NCBI RefSeq assembly: GCF_000236905.1
Contig: NC_016521.1
Location: 496,001-560,000, forward strand
DNA: 64,000 bases
Reading direction: 5' to 3'
DNA from: Tetrapisispora phaffii CBS 4417
Taxonomy: Eukaryota; Ascomycota; Saccharomycetes; Saccharomycetales; Saccharomycetaceae
A program made the translations under genes and the position numbers. The notes under the pieces are model-generated. The model made no database searches, was not told the origin of the DNA, and was given only the letters and a program-made list of their open reading frames with translations. Positions 20,120-29,540 of this stretch are shown piece after piece; the stretch's first letter is position 1, and every line of letters starts with the position of its first letter.

Positions 20120-20246
20120 GCGATCATTCTATTACGGGCTCTTTCATATTTAGTTATACACAGGACGGCCCAAACGCAGGTGCATGCGTTTGGATGTTTA
20201 TGTATTTACACACGGCAATGCACAGGTCGGCACACAGGATGATGGC

Positions 20247-20525
20247 CTAGTCGTTCTTGCTGGAATCCAGGTCCTGAAGGATGTCGGACATCTTCTTGCC
20301 ATCGGCACTAGCCTCCTCAATGTGCTTCCTCAAATCACGAATAGATTTCGGCTCTACTGGGTTTCCCTCACTGTCGTATTCTGGGATTGCAATGTCACTT
20401 CGCAAATTACCGTCTCTCTTCAACTGGTCCACCACTAGCGGTTCAAAGAACCTAGTCCCCGAGTACACCCCCACAACCACCGCCAGCACGACACCCATCA
20501 TATTGTACCCATTGATTCTACTCAT
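20247..20525 (-). CDS. ECM19: Small single-span membrane protein, Ecm19-like
   Basis: A 92-residue protein. Residues about 8-26 (NMMGVVLAVVVGVYSGTRFF) form one hydrophobic segment, followed by FEPLVVDQLKRDGNLR and a hydrophilic acidic tail (about 45-92). It sits between CCW14 and STE23 in the orientation of S. cerevisiae ECM19 (YLR390W, 112 residues), whose product is a poorly understood, probably mitochondrial protein. The identification rests on position plus general shape rather than a diagnostic motif. Codon use is richer in GC than its neighbours, in keeping with the GC-rich surroundings. Confidence 0.65.
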   Translation of the reverse strand: MSRINGYNMMGVVLAVVVGVYSGTRFFEPLVVDQLKRDGNLRSDIAIPEYDSEGNPVEPKSIRDLRKHIEEASADGKKMSDILQDLDSSKND

Positions 20526-21137
20526 TCTGCAAGTTGTCTATGTATCTTTCTTGTCGACTCTCTTTGTCTCGCCAATCGCAACTGCCACCCTCCCGTCCTA
20601 GAGGCAGCAAACATGCCCATCTCTTTAACAACATAGAACACACACATCACCTCCATACCTTCTCACAAGTGAGTTAAGATGTGCTGTCTCAAGTCTTGGA
20701 TCTTGGGAACTCGCCTGTCTGTGTGCTAAGATTCCGAACGAGGGAACGCAGGAAAAACGGTAGTTCCACGGCGTTGTCTCCGCGGAGACAGAAGTGAAAA
20801 ATTGCAAATGCACTCAAGCACACACATACACATCTTAGTAACAAGTCACATCAACTTCAAAGATTCATGGTGTTGTTTAAACACATATATATATACGTGT
20901 GTGTGAGCTATTTGTATACAAAGTCTGCTCAAATTCTGCTACAAGTTTCCCTTCCAATGGACAGTAATCATATACAGAAAATTGTGCATTAGGAAGCTTT
21001 CATACAATTTCGGTCTTCACACTACATTACATTCGTCCTTTCAAGTACTACACAGGAAAAAAGGCTAAAAAGAAAGAGTAATCCAATAGTTACTCTGAAT
21101 ATTGTTGGTGCTCTCACTTTTCTATATTATCAATTTT
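20526..21137. promoter_or_regulatory. Divergent ECM19 / STE23 promoter
   Basis: A 612-base spacer. The half nearer ECM19 is unusually GC-rich and carries a 16-base perfect palindrome with a drug-response core. The half nearer STE23 is AT-rich with a short TA run. Confidence 0.55.
20775..20790. promoter_or_regulatory. Perfect pleiotropic-drug-response element in a 16-base palindrome
   Basis: TGTCTCCGCGGAGACA is a perfect palindrome. Its centre, TCCGCGGA at 20779-20786, is the exact element bound by the zinc-cluster activators Pdr1 and Pdr3. It lies about 250 bases upstream of ECM19 and about 350 upstream of STE23. Regulation of either gene by Pdr1 here is inferred. Confidence 0.55.
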
Positions 21138-24100
21138 ATGACAACTAATCTAATACAGATCTCCACCCGTTTTTTACCCTATAGTTCAGCTTGTTTACCA
21201 AAACTACTAGCACTTAGATCTGCCAGATTACTACCATTTTTTTTGGATACTAAGAGAAAATATACGACTTTTGGAATTAACACATCAAGTACCCGCCAAT
21301 CCAAATTCAATCAATTCAAATTTCAACAGAAAAACTATTATCATCAAAAAATGTCAAATTCATACAAGACTTTAAATTCAGACTTCTTGAAACCAGATCT
21401 GGATGACAGATCGTACAGATACATCCAATTGCCTAACAGCTTGAAGGCATTACTGATCTCTGATCCGCAAACAGACAAGGCTGCTGCTTCCATCGATGTT
21501 AATGTGGGGGCTTTTGAAGATCCCGAAAACCTACCTGGGTTGGCCCATTTCTGTGAGCATTTGTTGTTCATGGGCTCGGAGAAATTTCCAGATCAAAATG
21601 AATATTCAAGTTATTTGAGTAAACATGGTGGCCATTCAAATGCTTACACAGCTGCCTTGAACACAAATTATTTCTTTGAAGTTAATCATGAACATCTACA
21701 TGGTGCATTGGACAGATTTTCAGGTTTCTTTACTGGCCCTTTAATGAACGCAGATTCTACTGAAAAAGAAATCAATGCTGTTGACAGTGAAAATAAAAAA
21801 AATTTACAAAATGATGATTGGAGAAGATACCAAATGGATAAAACAATCTCAAATTACAATCACCCATACCATAAGTTCTCAACTGGTAACATCAAAACTT
21901 TAATGGAAGAACCAACAAAGCTAGGTTTAAATACAAGAAATGAACTTTTGAAATTTTATAACAGTTCTTATTCGGCTAATATTATGAAATTGTGCATTTT
22001 AGGCAGACAAGATTTGGATACTTTATCCAACTGGGCCACTGAATTCTTTAAAGATGTTAAAAACCTCAATAAAGCTTTACCACAATATAACGAAAATATT
22101 TTAGAAGAAGAACATTTAAAAAAAATTATTAAAATTATCCCTGTCAAGGATTTAAAGAAATTAGAAATCAATTTTGTTGTTCCTGATATGGATCTTCATT
22201 GGGAATCTCGTCCTCACCATGTGCTAAGCCACTTGATAGGTCATGAAGGCTCTGGTTCAATTCTAAGCTATTTGAAGAAATTAGGATGGGCTAACGATTT
22301 GTCTGCTGGTGCGCACACTGTCTCAAAGGATAATGCGTTCTTTGGTATCAATGTTGATTTAACTGATAAAGGTTTAGAAAATTACCAAGAAATTGCTCTT
22401 TTAATTTTTCAATACATCGAAATGTTAAAACATTCTCTTCCACAAGAATGGATATTTTCAGAATTACAAGATGTATCCAAATCAAGCTTCAAATTTAAAC
22501 AAAAATCGAGCCCTTCAGGAACAGTCTCCGAATTATCAAAGTTGTTAGAGAAAGAATATATCAATCCTGATTTAATTTTAAGTACAACCCTATTAAGGAA
22601 ATACGAGCCAGAGATGATAAAACAGTATGTTGATTCGTTAACTGTTGATAATTCCAGAATCACTCTGATTTCTAAGACTGTAGAAACAGATTCTAAAGAA
22701 AAATGGTATGGCACTGAATATCAGGTCGTTGACTATCCAAAATCTTTTATAGATCAATTAAACCAACCTGGTTTGAATTCTGAATTTAAATTACCACGTA
22801 GGAACGAATTTGTTGCCACTAACTTTGAAGTCAAAAAACCAACAGATGAATTGGTTCCACTTGATGAACCTCATTTAATATTAGATAATGACATTAGCAA
22901 AGTTTGGTATAAGAAAGATGACAGATTTTGGCAACCTAGAGGATATATCTATGTTTCAATGAAATTACCTTCTTGTCAATCCGGCATTGTCAATAGTTTA
23001 CTGAATGGTCTGTATGTTGATCAAATCAATGATTACATGAAAGATTTACAATACGACGCTTCTTGTGCTAATTTAAATTTGTCATTTTCTAGTACTAACC
23101 AAGGTTTAGATATTACAATTTCTGGTTTCAATGATAAGTTATTAGTTCTTCTTTCAAGATTCATTGAAGGTGTAAAACTATATCAACCATCAGAAGAGAG
23201 GTTTAATATTTTCAAAAACAAAGCTATTCAGAATTTAAAGAATTCATTGTTTGAGGTGCCATATTCCCAAATGGGTACATTATACAATACTATTATGAAT
23301 GAGAGTACATGGCCAATAAAAGAAAAACTAGATGTTTTGGAGGCATTGACATTTGATCAATTTGTTTCTTTCGTACCTTCTATTTATAATGAATTTTATT
23401 TCGATGCACTAGTCCATGGCAACATTAGATACGAGGAAGCCATGGAGGCAAATGATTTGCTGAAGAGTTTGGCTTCTTTTAAAATTCTGAATTTACATGT
23501 CAGGAACAGCAGATTAAGATCATACATTCTCCCAGAAGGTGAATCATATAGATACGAAATTGATATGGAGGACAAAGATAATCTAAATTCTTGTATTCAA
23601 CATGTTGTGCAATTAGGTTTATACACAGAAGAGTTATCTGCATTGAGTGGTTTGTTTGCTCAAATGATTCGCGAGCCATGTTTCGATACCTTAAGAACTA
23701 AAGAACAACTGGGTTATGTTGTTTTCAGTTCCAATTTGAATAATCACGGTACCGCTAATATGCGTATATTGGTTCAATCTGAACATTCAACATCATACCT
23801 TGAATGGAGAATTGATGAATTCTATAAAAAATTCGGTGAATCATTGAATAACATGAGTGAAGAAGACTTCGAAAAGCATAAAGATGCGCTATACAAAAGT
23901 TTGACACAAAAGTATAAAAACATGAGAGAAGAAAGTTCTAGATACACAGTTTCTATCTATCTAGGTGATTATAACTATACACATCGCCAAAAGAAAGCTG
24001 AATTAGTTAAAAAATTGACTAAACAACAAATGGTTGATTTTTATAACGATAATTTTGTCAGCAATAAAAAATCTCAACTTGTCATTCATTTGAAATCTGT

Positions 24101-24263
24101 CGCCACTAAAAGCTTAAAGGATTTGGAAGAGAATGAATTAGACAATTCTGTCTATCCTTCAGGTAAACTCATTGATAACATCGACAGCTTCAAATCTAAA
24201 ATGTTTGCGGCACCTATCCGTCAACCATTGAAGAAGTTCGAAGTTTACAATCCAAAGGCGTAA
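21138..24263 (+). CDS. STE23: Insulin-degrading-enzyme-like metalloprotease Ste23
   Basis: A 1041-residue protein from the ATG at 21138; the frame is open a further 12 codons upstream but only from TTG. It is an M16 inverzincin: HFCEH (residues 137-141) gives the zinc ligands and catalytic Glu, and the downstream Glu ligand is in AVDSENKKN. Ste23 trims the N-terminus of a-factor and degrades peptides such as amyloid-beta-like substrates. The first 71 residues are basic and Ser/Leu-rich, like a mitochondrial leader. A second ATG at 21351 (MSNSYKTLNSDFLKPDLDD) would give the cytosolic form, as with the internal Met in S. cerevisiae Ste23 (1027 residues). It matches YLR389C by position. Confidence 0.95.
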   Translation: MTTNLIQISTRFLPYSSACLPKLLALRSARLLPFFLDTKRKYTTFGINTSSTRQSKFNQFKFQQKNYYHQKMSNSYKTLNSDFLKPDLDDRSYRYIQLPNSLKALLISDPQTDKAAASIDVNVGAFEDPENLPGLAHFCEHLLFMGSEKFPDQNEYSSYLSKHGGHSNAYTAALNTNYFFEVNHEHLHGALDRFSGFFTGPLMNADSTEKEINAVDSENKKNLQNDDWRRYQMDKTISNYNHPYHKFSTGNIKTLMEEPTKLGLNTRNELLKFYNSSYSANIMKLCILGRQDLDTLSNWATEFFKDVKNLNKALPQYNENILEEEHLKKIIKIIPVKDLKKLEINFVVPDMDLHWESRPHHVLSHLIGHEGSGSILSYLKKLGWANDLSAGAHTVSKDNAFFGINVDLTDKGLENYQEIALLIFQYIEMLKHSLPQEWIFSELQDVSKSSFKFKQKSSPSGTVSELSKLLEKEYINPDLILSTTLLRKYEPEMIKQYVDSLTVDNSRITLISKTVETDSKEKWYGTEYQVVDYPKSFIDQLNQPGLNSEFKLPRRNEFVATNFEVKKPTDELVPLDEPHLILDNDISKVWYKKDDRFWQPRGYIYVSMKLPSCQSGIVNSLLNGLYVDQINDYMKDLQYDASCANLNLSFSSTNQGLDITISGFNDKLLVLLSRFIEGVKLYQPSEERFNIFKNKAIQNLKNSLFEVPYSQMGTLYNTIMNESTWPIKEKLDVLEALTFDQFVSFVPSIYNEFYFDALVHGNIRYEEAMEANDLLKSLASFKILNLHVRNSRLRSYILPEGESYRYEIDMEDKDNLNSCIQHVVQLGLYTEELSALSGLFAQMIREPCFDTLRTKEQLGYVVFSSNLNNHGTANMRILVQSEHSTSYLEWRIDEFYKKFGESLNNMSEEDFEKHKDALYKSLTQKYKNMREESSRYTVSIYLGDYNYTHRQKKAELVKKLTKQQMVDFYNDNFVSNKKSQLVIHLKSVATKSLKDLEENELDNSVYPSGKLIDNIDSFKSKMFAAPIRQPLKKFEVYNPKA

Positions 24264-24719
24264 ATTTGTATTTATATTATTTTAATATATAACAAATATC
24301 CTGTATTTATTGTAGTTTTTAGTTAAGTCGTTTGTTACTAGCGTTCTCATTATACGAATCATATATTACTTGGTCTTATCACTAATATTATCTAAGTTGA
24401 TGATGGTTACAATTATAGATATCTTAGTTTTATTTCATTGTTACCCGAATATGCAGTTTCACAAGGACTGAATCAAAGAATTAGTAATAAAATCATTATC
24501 CATCCGACATGAATTTAAGATTTAATATACATGTATTTAAATGATATATCTTCTTATCCAAGACATTTATCATATTCTTTTAAGTTTCTGAAGCATAGCA
24601 AAAATCACATATAAACAGTGTTGATATCTACTAAGATAAGACACAGTCCAACGTACTTTAATTCCAGAATTTTTTTTAGCATCGGATATTATACACATCG
24701 AGAAGAAAGACATTTCAAA
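24264..24719. other. Intergenic STE23 to REH1
   Basis: A 456-base AT-rich spacer. In S. cerevisiae this interval holds RPS29A and the box H/ACA RNA snR34. I find neither a 56-codon RPS29 frame nor a convincing GC-rich H/ACA structure here. Confidence 0.5.
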
Positions 24720-26054
24720 ATGAGTGCAGTTCAATTTACATGTAATTCATGTGTTATTCAATTTGTATCTAGTGATTTACAAAGATATCATATGAAAACA
24801 GAATGGCATAGATATAATTTGAAGAGAAGAGTGGCTAAGTTAACACCAATAACCGCTGATGAGTTTGCTCAAAAACTTCAAATATCAGAGTTAGAAAAAG
24901 GTGGTCATGATTATGATGAATTTGGTTTTGAAATTATTTCTGTCAATGGCAATACTGATATTAAGCATAACAAACGTGGAAAAGCTAAGCATCGTCATCA
25001 CCATCATCATCACCATCATAGTCACGGTGATAGAGACTCGAAGAATGCTATAAACGCCAACGAAAAAGCAAAAGATGCAACTCCAAATGACAATGATGAT
25101 GCTGAACCTAATACTGAAAGACGATCTTCAGTATCCTCGAAAATATCAAAATTATCAATAGACAGCGAAGAATCAAACTTTGATGAAGATGCAGGATTTT
25201 CTGATTACGCTTTTACCTCTGATTCAAATTATACATCAACTGAAGATGAATACGACTCAGCAACTGATCTAAGTGAATATTCATATAATGAGAATGCCGA
25301 TGGTTCTGTTACTATTACCGAATGTATTTATTGTGGTGTAAATAACAAGGAAATGGAGAGGAATATTAAGCATATGTTCTCCAAACATGGTTTATATTTA
25401 CCTGAAAGATCTTACTTAGTTGATGTTTCCGGCCTTTTAATGTTTTTAATTGAAGTAATTGTTGTAAATTACCAATGTTTATGTTGCCCGTTCAGAGGTA
25501 ATTCATTGGAAGGTATCAGGGCTCATATGAATTCAAAGAGACATTGTCGTCTGCCATACGAAACGACACAAGAAAAAAATATGTTCAAAGACTTTTATGA
25601 CTTCAGTTCTTTAGAAGAACGTAATAGAGAAATAATAAGAAAGCCAACAGAAGGAAAGCAATCAATTAGATTTCAGGAAAGTGATGATTTTGATGAGTTC
25701 GAGCAAGATATTTCTTCAATTATTAAAGAGCACAATATAAACTCAAATTTTTCTGCGTCGGAATTTGATGATTCTCATTTAAGGATTAAATCACCAAATG
25801 GATCAATTGCTGGTCACAGAAATAGTTTGAGACAAAATAAACAACGTAAACCGATCCATGAAGAATCTAGTGAAAGCAAGACAGCAGTGACAGCTTCCGA
25901 TAAGAGACTAGTGAGTGGTGTCACAGAAAAGGAGTTCAAAAAGGGTTTGAAGAAAATGCAGCAAACTGAAAAGAGAGCTGTTGATGAACACTTCCGTGCC
26001 TCTGTGAAGAGAATGAATTTCCAAACACACTTCAGAGATGAATTACTACAATAA
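24720..26054 (+). CDS. REH1: Rei1/Reh1-family cytoplasmic 60S biogenesis zinc-finger protein
   Basis: A 444-residue protein from the ATG at 24720. An upstream extension of 34 codons begins only with GTG and is rejected. The N-terminal C2H2-type finger (FTCNSCVIQFVSSDLQRYH followed by KTEWHRYNLKRRVA) is the U1-like finger of the Rei1 family. Further fingers follow: ECIYCGVNN with HMFSKHG, and CLCCPFRG with HMNSKRHC. Rei1 and Reh1 act in the cytoplasm on nascent 60S subunits. A run of eight histidines (about residues 98-105) followed by an acidic Asp/Glu/Ser region is unusual. The neighbourhood matches REH1 (YLR387C, 432 residues), so REH1 is preferred over REI1. Confidence 0.9.
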   Translation: MSAVQFTCNSCVIQFVSSDLQRYHMKTEWHRYNLKRRVAKLTPITADEFAQKLQISELEKGGHDYDEFGFEIISVNGNTDIKHNKRGKAKHRHHHHHHHHSHGDRDSKNAINANEKAKDATPNDNDDAEPNTERRSSVSSKISKLSIDSEESNFDEDAGFSDYAFTSDSNYTSTEDEYDSATDLSEYSYNENADGSVTITECIYCGVNNKEMERNIKHMFSKHGLYLPERSYLVDVSGLLMFLIEVIVVNYQCLCCPFRGNSLEGIRAHMNSKRHCRLPYETTQEKNMFKDFYDFSSLEERNREIIRKPTEGKQSIRFQESDDFDEFEQDISSIIKEHNINSNFSASEFDDSHLRIKSPNGSIAGHRNSLRQNKQRKPIHEESSESKTAVTASDKRLVSGVTEKEFKKGLKKMQQTEKRAVDEHFRASVKRMNFQTHFRDELLQ

Positions 26055-26280
26055 TCGATTCCAATCTTCTATAATTTCCTTAGTGAGATTTATTAGCATT
26101 TGCATTACACAATATATGTAAGTTTGATAACAAGTACATATATATTGTTTAGTTTATATAATGTTTTAAACAGTATTCATTCGTTCTAATTTATTTTGTT
26201 AAATACTATATATGCTTATTATTGATTTAATAAGAAGTAGATAATAAATATGAACTATTCAATACATGCAAATAAATTGG

Positions 26281-29151
26281 TTAAATAGTAGGCTTTTGAA
26301 TAACTGATGGAATATCATTTTCAGTTGATTCGGAAGTTTGACTATTATTATTATAGTTATCATTATCTTCATTATAAGACGAATTATAGTTAAGTTGGTC
26401 ATATTCGATGTTCTTTTCCGCATTTTTGACAATCACTGTTTGACTAGGTACTCTTCCAATATTTAGATCATGTTCGTTAATTGTTTCGTTATTAACGTCA
26501 TATGTATTATCTAATTTTAATGATGGCCTTTCATTTTCTAAAACTTTATTAAAATGGTCCAATAACTCTTGATTGTAATATTTATTTTTGGAAACTGATC
26601 TCTGTGAGGAATCAGTTCCTATAGTTGAATGTGAACCATTTCTTGAAGAACCATATACAGTATTATTGAAGCTACTTTGAGAAACCCAATTAGTTATACT
26701 GCTTAGTCTCCTGTTCAAAATATCAAAGGCTTTTGATTGTGGCAGGATCATCAAAATACCATATAGGCATTTATACAAGTAAGGAAACTTTTGTTGCTCC
26801 AACAGTTGTAATCTTAATCTAGTAAATACTGGTGATTCCAGTAATTGCACTAGCATATCTAACTGAACAAGATCACTCATCCCTAAATCATAGTTTACAT
26901 AGCATTGTAGTACATTATAAGCCAGTTCATAATTTTCTGCAACAAAACACAAACATAAAACCGAAACAGGATTGTGACACCATAGCTTGAACAGAATGTT
27001 AAAAAAATATGTATCTTCGCCATATCTTAATTTTTTTCTTAGGTCAGCTGCCTCTTGAGATGTTACTAAGTTGGCACTTAATATTTGAATCATCATTCTA
27101 CTGAAAACAATATCATCATCTGTATCCAAAATCGATGAAATAGCTTTGTAAATTCTTTCTGATGATAAACGGGTACATATTTGTCTTATAATGTAGTTGG
27201 CCCTGGTCTTAAAGAGTTTTGAGTCTTTTCTCAATAAGTCCAGTAGATCATGTAAAAAACGTTTCAAATAAATATCTTTCGGGTCAATGCATAATGTGTT
27301 TAATATTCCTAAGGATTTTTCTGTTAACCTTGTGTCGTTATCTGATAAGGATTTTAACAATATCATTATCATGTTTTCATTCTGTTCTAAGATTTTGTCT
27401 GGTGATTTTTTGTAAATTAACAACAACCAATCAAGACATGCTATTTTAGTATCAACTTTACTATCAAAAAATTGTAATGTCAAACTATTCATCAAGGAAC
27501 TATATGCAATCAAACTCGAATCCTTCATAAAATGTTCGTCATTAAATAGAGCAATAAACTTTGAGTTTACTAAATTTGCTGATTCTGATGTATTATTATC
27601 TGAATCACCTAATAATTTCAGCAAAAGACTTAATATCTTAGATAGATAAGGAATAAATTCTCTAGCAGCTAGATTCAGCAAGTAATCAATCCAGTGTAAA
27701 GACACTAGTCTAACCTCATATTCGGAAGAACTCAAATTATTGATTAATATTTCAATAATATTAGAGAAATCGATATGAATATCCTGTCCAGGAATATATT
27801 CTTCACCAAAACGTGGTTTTTTAGATTGAGAATAATAAGGAATTTGTTCATTTGCTTTCAGTAATTCAATATTATCTTTGTTCATATCGTCGTTGTTGTG
27901 ATTGTTGTTATTGATGGTGTCATTGCTAATTCCGGTGGAGATGCTAATGTTTGAAACATCACCAGGTAATTGTTGCGACTTACTGTTGTCAATAGTATTA
28001 GAATCTAAGCTATTAGTAGTAATATTACTGGAATAATTATTCAGAATAGATGAAGAACTTTGTTTGTTAACTGATAATTGTCCAAAAGCATCCAATAAAC
28101 TTTTCTTCTTTTCTGCTATTAATGAACCATCTATTTTCTTTGACGTAACTGTATTGCTTTTTGATATTTTGTTGTTTTCACTAGAGTTATCAGGCTTTGC
28201 TTGTCTTTCTGACATACTCAATATTTTCTCTTCTTGTTTAATATTTTTCTGAATTTTTGAAATTCTAACTACTTCACTTAACAATTGATTTAGTAGTTCA
28301 TGTGTCACAACTTTAACGTCTTCATGAGAATCATCTAAGAAACTAAATAAACCTCCTAAGAATGCTGGTAGATAAGTAATCAACTCTAAGTCTGGGTTAT
28401 TCAATAGAACCTTAATCCAATCTACTAAGAATGTTCTTGTATCTGGATTAATGGCATAAATCCTTTCTGAAAGTAAAGGAATAAATTTAGGTAATGAAAA
28501 TGCTACTATCTTATTATTTTGGTTTACAGTATCACCAGTGGATATATTGGCATCTACTGAGCCTTGCTCATACCTCTCTTGGTAAACATTCCCAGTCACG
28601 ATGTCTAATTTGGTTGCTGGTGGTAGATCCTGTGGATCATTGTTGACAACACTGATGTAACTAGAAGCTCTCTCAGCTACAATATCTTTTATCAATCTAT
28701 CTAATAATTCGGATGCGCCCCTGACTGAATTCTCATTATCAGCACTGATTTTGCATAGTACATCAAATATTTCATTAAAATATACTAGCATTTCACCTTT
28801 AGCAATTTTGGCAATATTGTATAAACTTTCACAAGCATAAAATCGAACTTGGTCATTTTGATCGGAAAAACAAGCTAATACAGGAGGTAAAATATGAGAT
28901 AAATATCTTGTTACGTTATTTGTTCCTAAAGCGATGCTAACTGCAGCTAAACCCATTAAACCAGCTGTTCTTGCCATTGGTTGATGTAATGCATACGCAT
29001 AATCTCTACATAATTCATTGATAATATCATCTATTTGACTGTAGTTGTTATCGTTGACATATTGTGAAACTTGTTTTTGCAATTCAAGAGCAGTAGCCTT
29101 CCTTTTCTCATATAGTTTGTCACTGAGACCTTTAACGATAGATTTCTCCAT
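26281..29151 (-). CDS. VAC14: Vac14, scaffold of the Fab1 PI3P 5-kinase complex
   Basis: A 956-residue protein (880 in S. cerevisiae). The N-terminal third is alpha-helical HEAT-like repeats (SDKLYEKRKATALELQKQV, then ARTAGLMGLAAVSIALG). The segment around residues 755-830 (LVQLDMLVQLLESPVFTRLR, then FPYLYKCLYGILMILPQSKA) is the Fig4-binding C-terminal region. Vac14 holds Fab1 and Fig4 together at the vacuole for PI(3,5)P2 synthesis. Between about residues 310 and 440 there is a low-complexity Asn/Ser-rich insertion, which explains the extra length. It sits between REH1 and SWC7 as YLR386W does. Confidence 0.94.
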   Translation of the reverse strand: MEKSIVKGLSDKLYEKRKATALELQKQVSQYVNDNNYSQIDDIINELCRDYAYALHQPMARTAGLMGLAAVSIALGTNNVTRYLSHILPPVLACFSDQNDQVRFYACESLYNIAKIAKGEMLVYFNEIFDVLCKISADNENSVRGASELLDRLIKDIVAERASSYISVVNNDPQDLPPATKLDIVTGNVYQERYEQGSVDANISTGDTVNQNNKIVAFSLPKFIPLLSERIYAINPDTRTFLVDWIKVLLNNPDLELITYLPAFLGGLFSFLDDSHEDVKVVTHELLNQLLSEVVRISKIQKNIKQEEKILSMSERQAKPDNSSENNKISKSNTVTSKKIDGSLIAEKKKSLLDAFGQLSVNKQSSSSILNNYSSNITTNSLDSNTIDNSKSQQLPGDVSNISISTGISNDTINNNNHNNDDMNKDNIELLKANEQIPYYSQSKKPRFGEEYIPGQDIHIDFSNIIEILINNLSSSEYEVRLVSLHWIDYLLNLAAREFIPYLSKILSLLLKLLGDSDNNTSESANLVNSKFIALFNDEHFMKDSSLIAYSSLMNSLTLQFFDSKVDTKIACLDWLLLIYKKSPDKILEQNENMIMILLKSLSDNDTRLTEKSLGILNTLCIDPKDIYLKRFLHDLLDLLRKDSKLFKTRANYIIRQICTRLSSERIYKAISSILDTDDDIVFSRMMIQILSANLVTSQEAADLRKKLRYGEDTYFFNILFKLWCHNPVSVLCLCFVAENYELAYNVLQCYVNYDLGMSDLVQLDMLVQLLESPVFTRLRLQLLEQQKFPYLYKCLYGILMILPQSKAFDILNRRLSSITNWVSQSSFNNTVYGSSRNGSHSTIGTDSSQRSVSKNKYYNQELLDHFNKVLENERPSLKLDNTYDVNNETINEHDLNIGRVPSQTVIVKNAEKNIEYDQLNYNSSYNEDNDNYNNNSQTSESTENDIPSVIQKPTI

Positions 29152-29540
29152 TTTAAGCGTCTTAATTATTCAATATTAGTTACTAGCTCTAATATAAGTG
29201 TTATTAATTGTTCATATACAGTACCGTTTCACAATTATCTGCATATTCTTTAGGTATTTAAATATATGATATAATGTGTTTGCTTTCGATCACAATGTTT
29301 ATGTTTTATATCGAAGCGCGTAAGCTTGCAATGTGAGAGCATACATATTTAATCATAAAAAATAGCATGAATACAAGTTGACATGATATGTATTACATTT
29401 GACTTGGATTGCTAGCTAAAAATAGTTGAGACTACATTGTATTATATGTTGTGAGTAGTATATACTGTAGTTATTTTTAATTTAGGAGGATAGAAATATT
29501 AACATTTAGTAATAACTAGTGCTTTCATATATTGAGGACC
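29152..29540. promoter_or_regulatory. Divergent VAC14 / SWC7 promoter
   Basis: A 389-base AT-rich spacer between divergent starts; no distinct site recognised. Confidence 0.4.

Larger units (their letters stand above)
19235..20246. promoter_or_regulatory. CCW14 upstream region with GC-rich island and TTG repeat
   Basis: A 1012-base spacer between ECM19 (3' end) and CCW14 (5' end). It contains an AT-rich proximal 250 bases, a TTG repeat (about 19507-19533), a strikingly GC-rich block (about 19560-20130) full of hairpins, and a distal cluster of Reb1- and Cbf1-like sites (20043-20119). Overlapping open frames of about 140 codons on both strands inside the GC-rich block reflect the scarcity of AT-rich stop codons and resemble no protein I know. 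Confidence 0.6.

Noticed and set aside
24618..24719. Extended N-terminus of the REH1 homologue
   Set aside because: It would need a GTG start, and the conserved zinc-finger N-terminus begins at the ATG at 24720.
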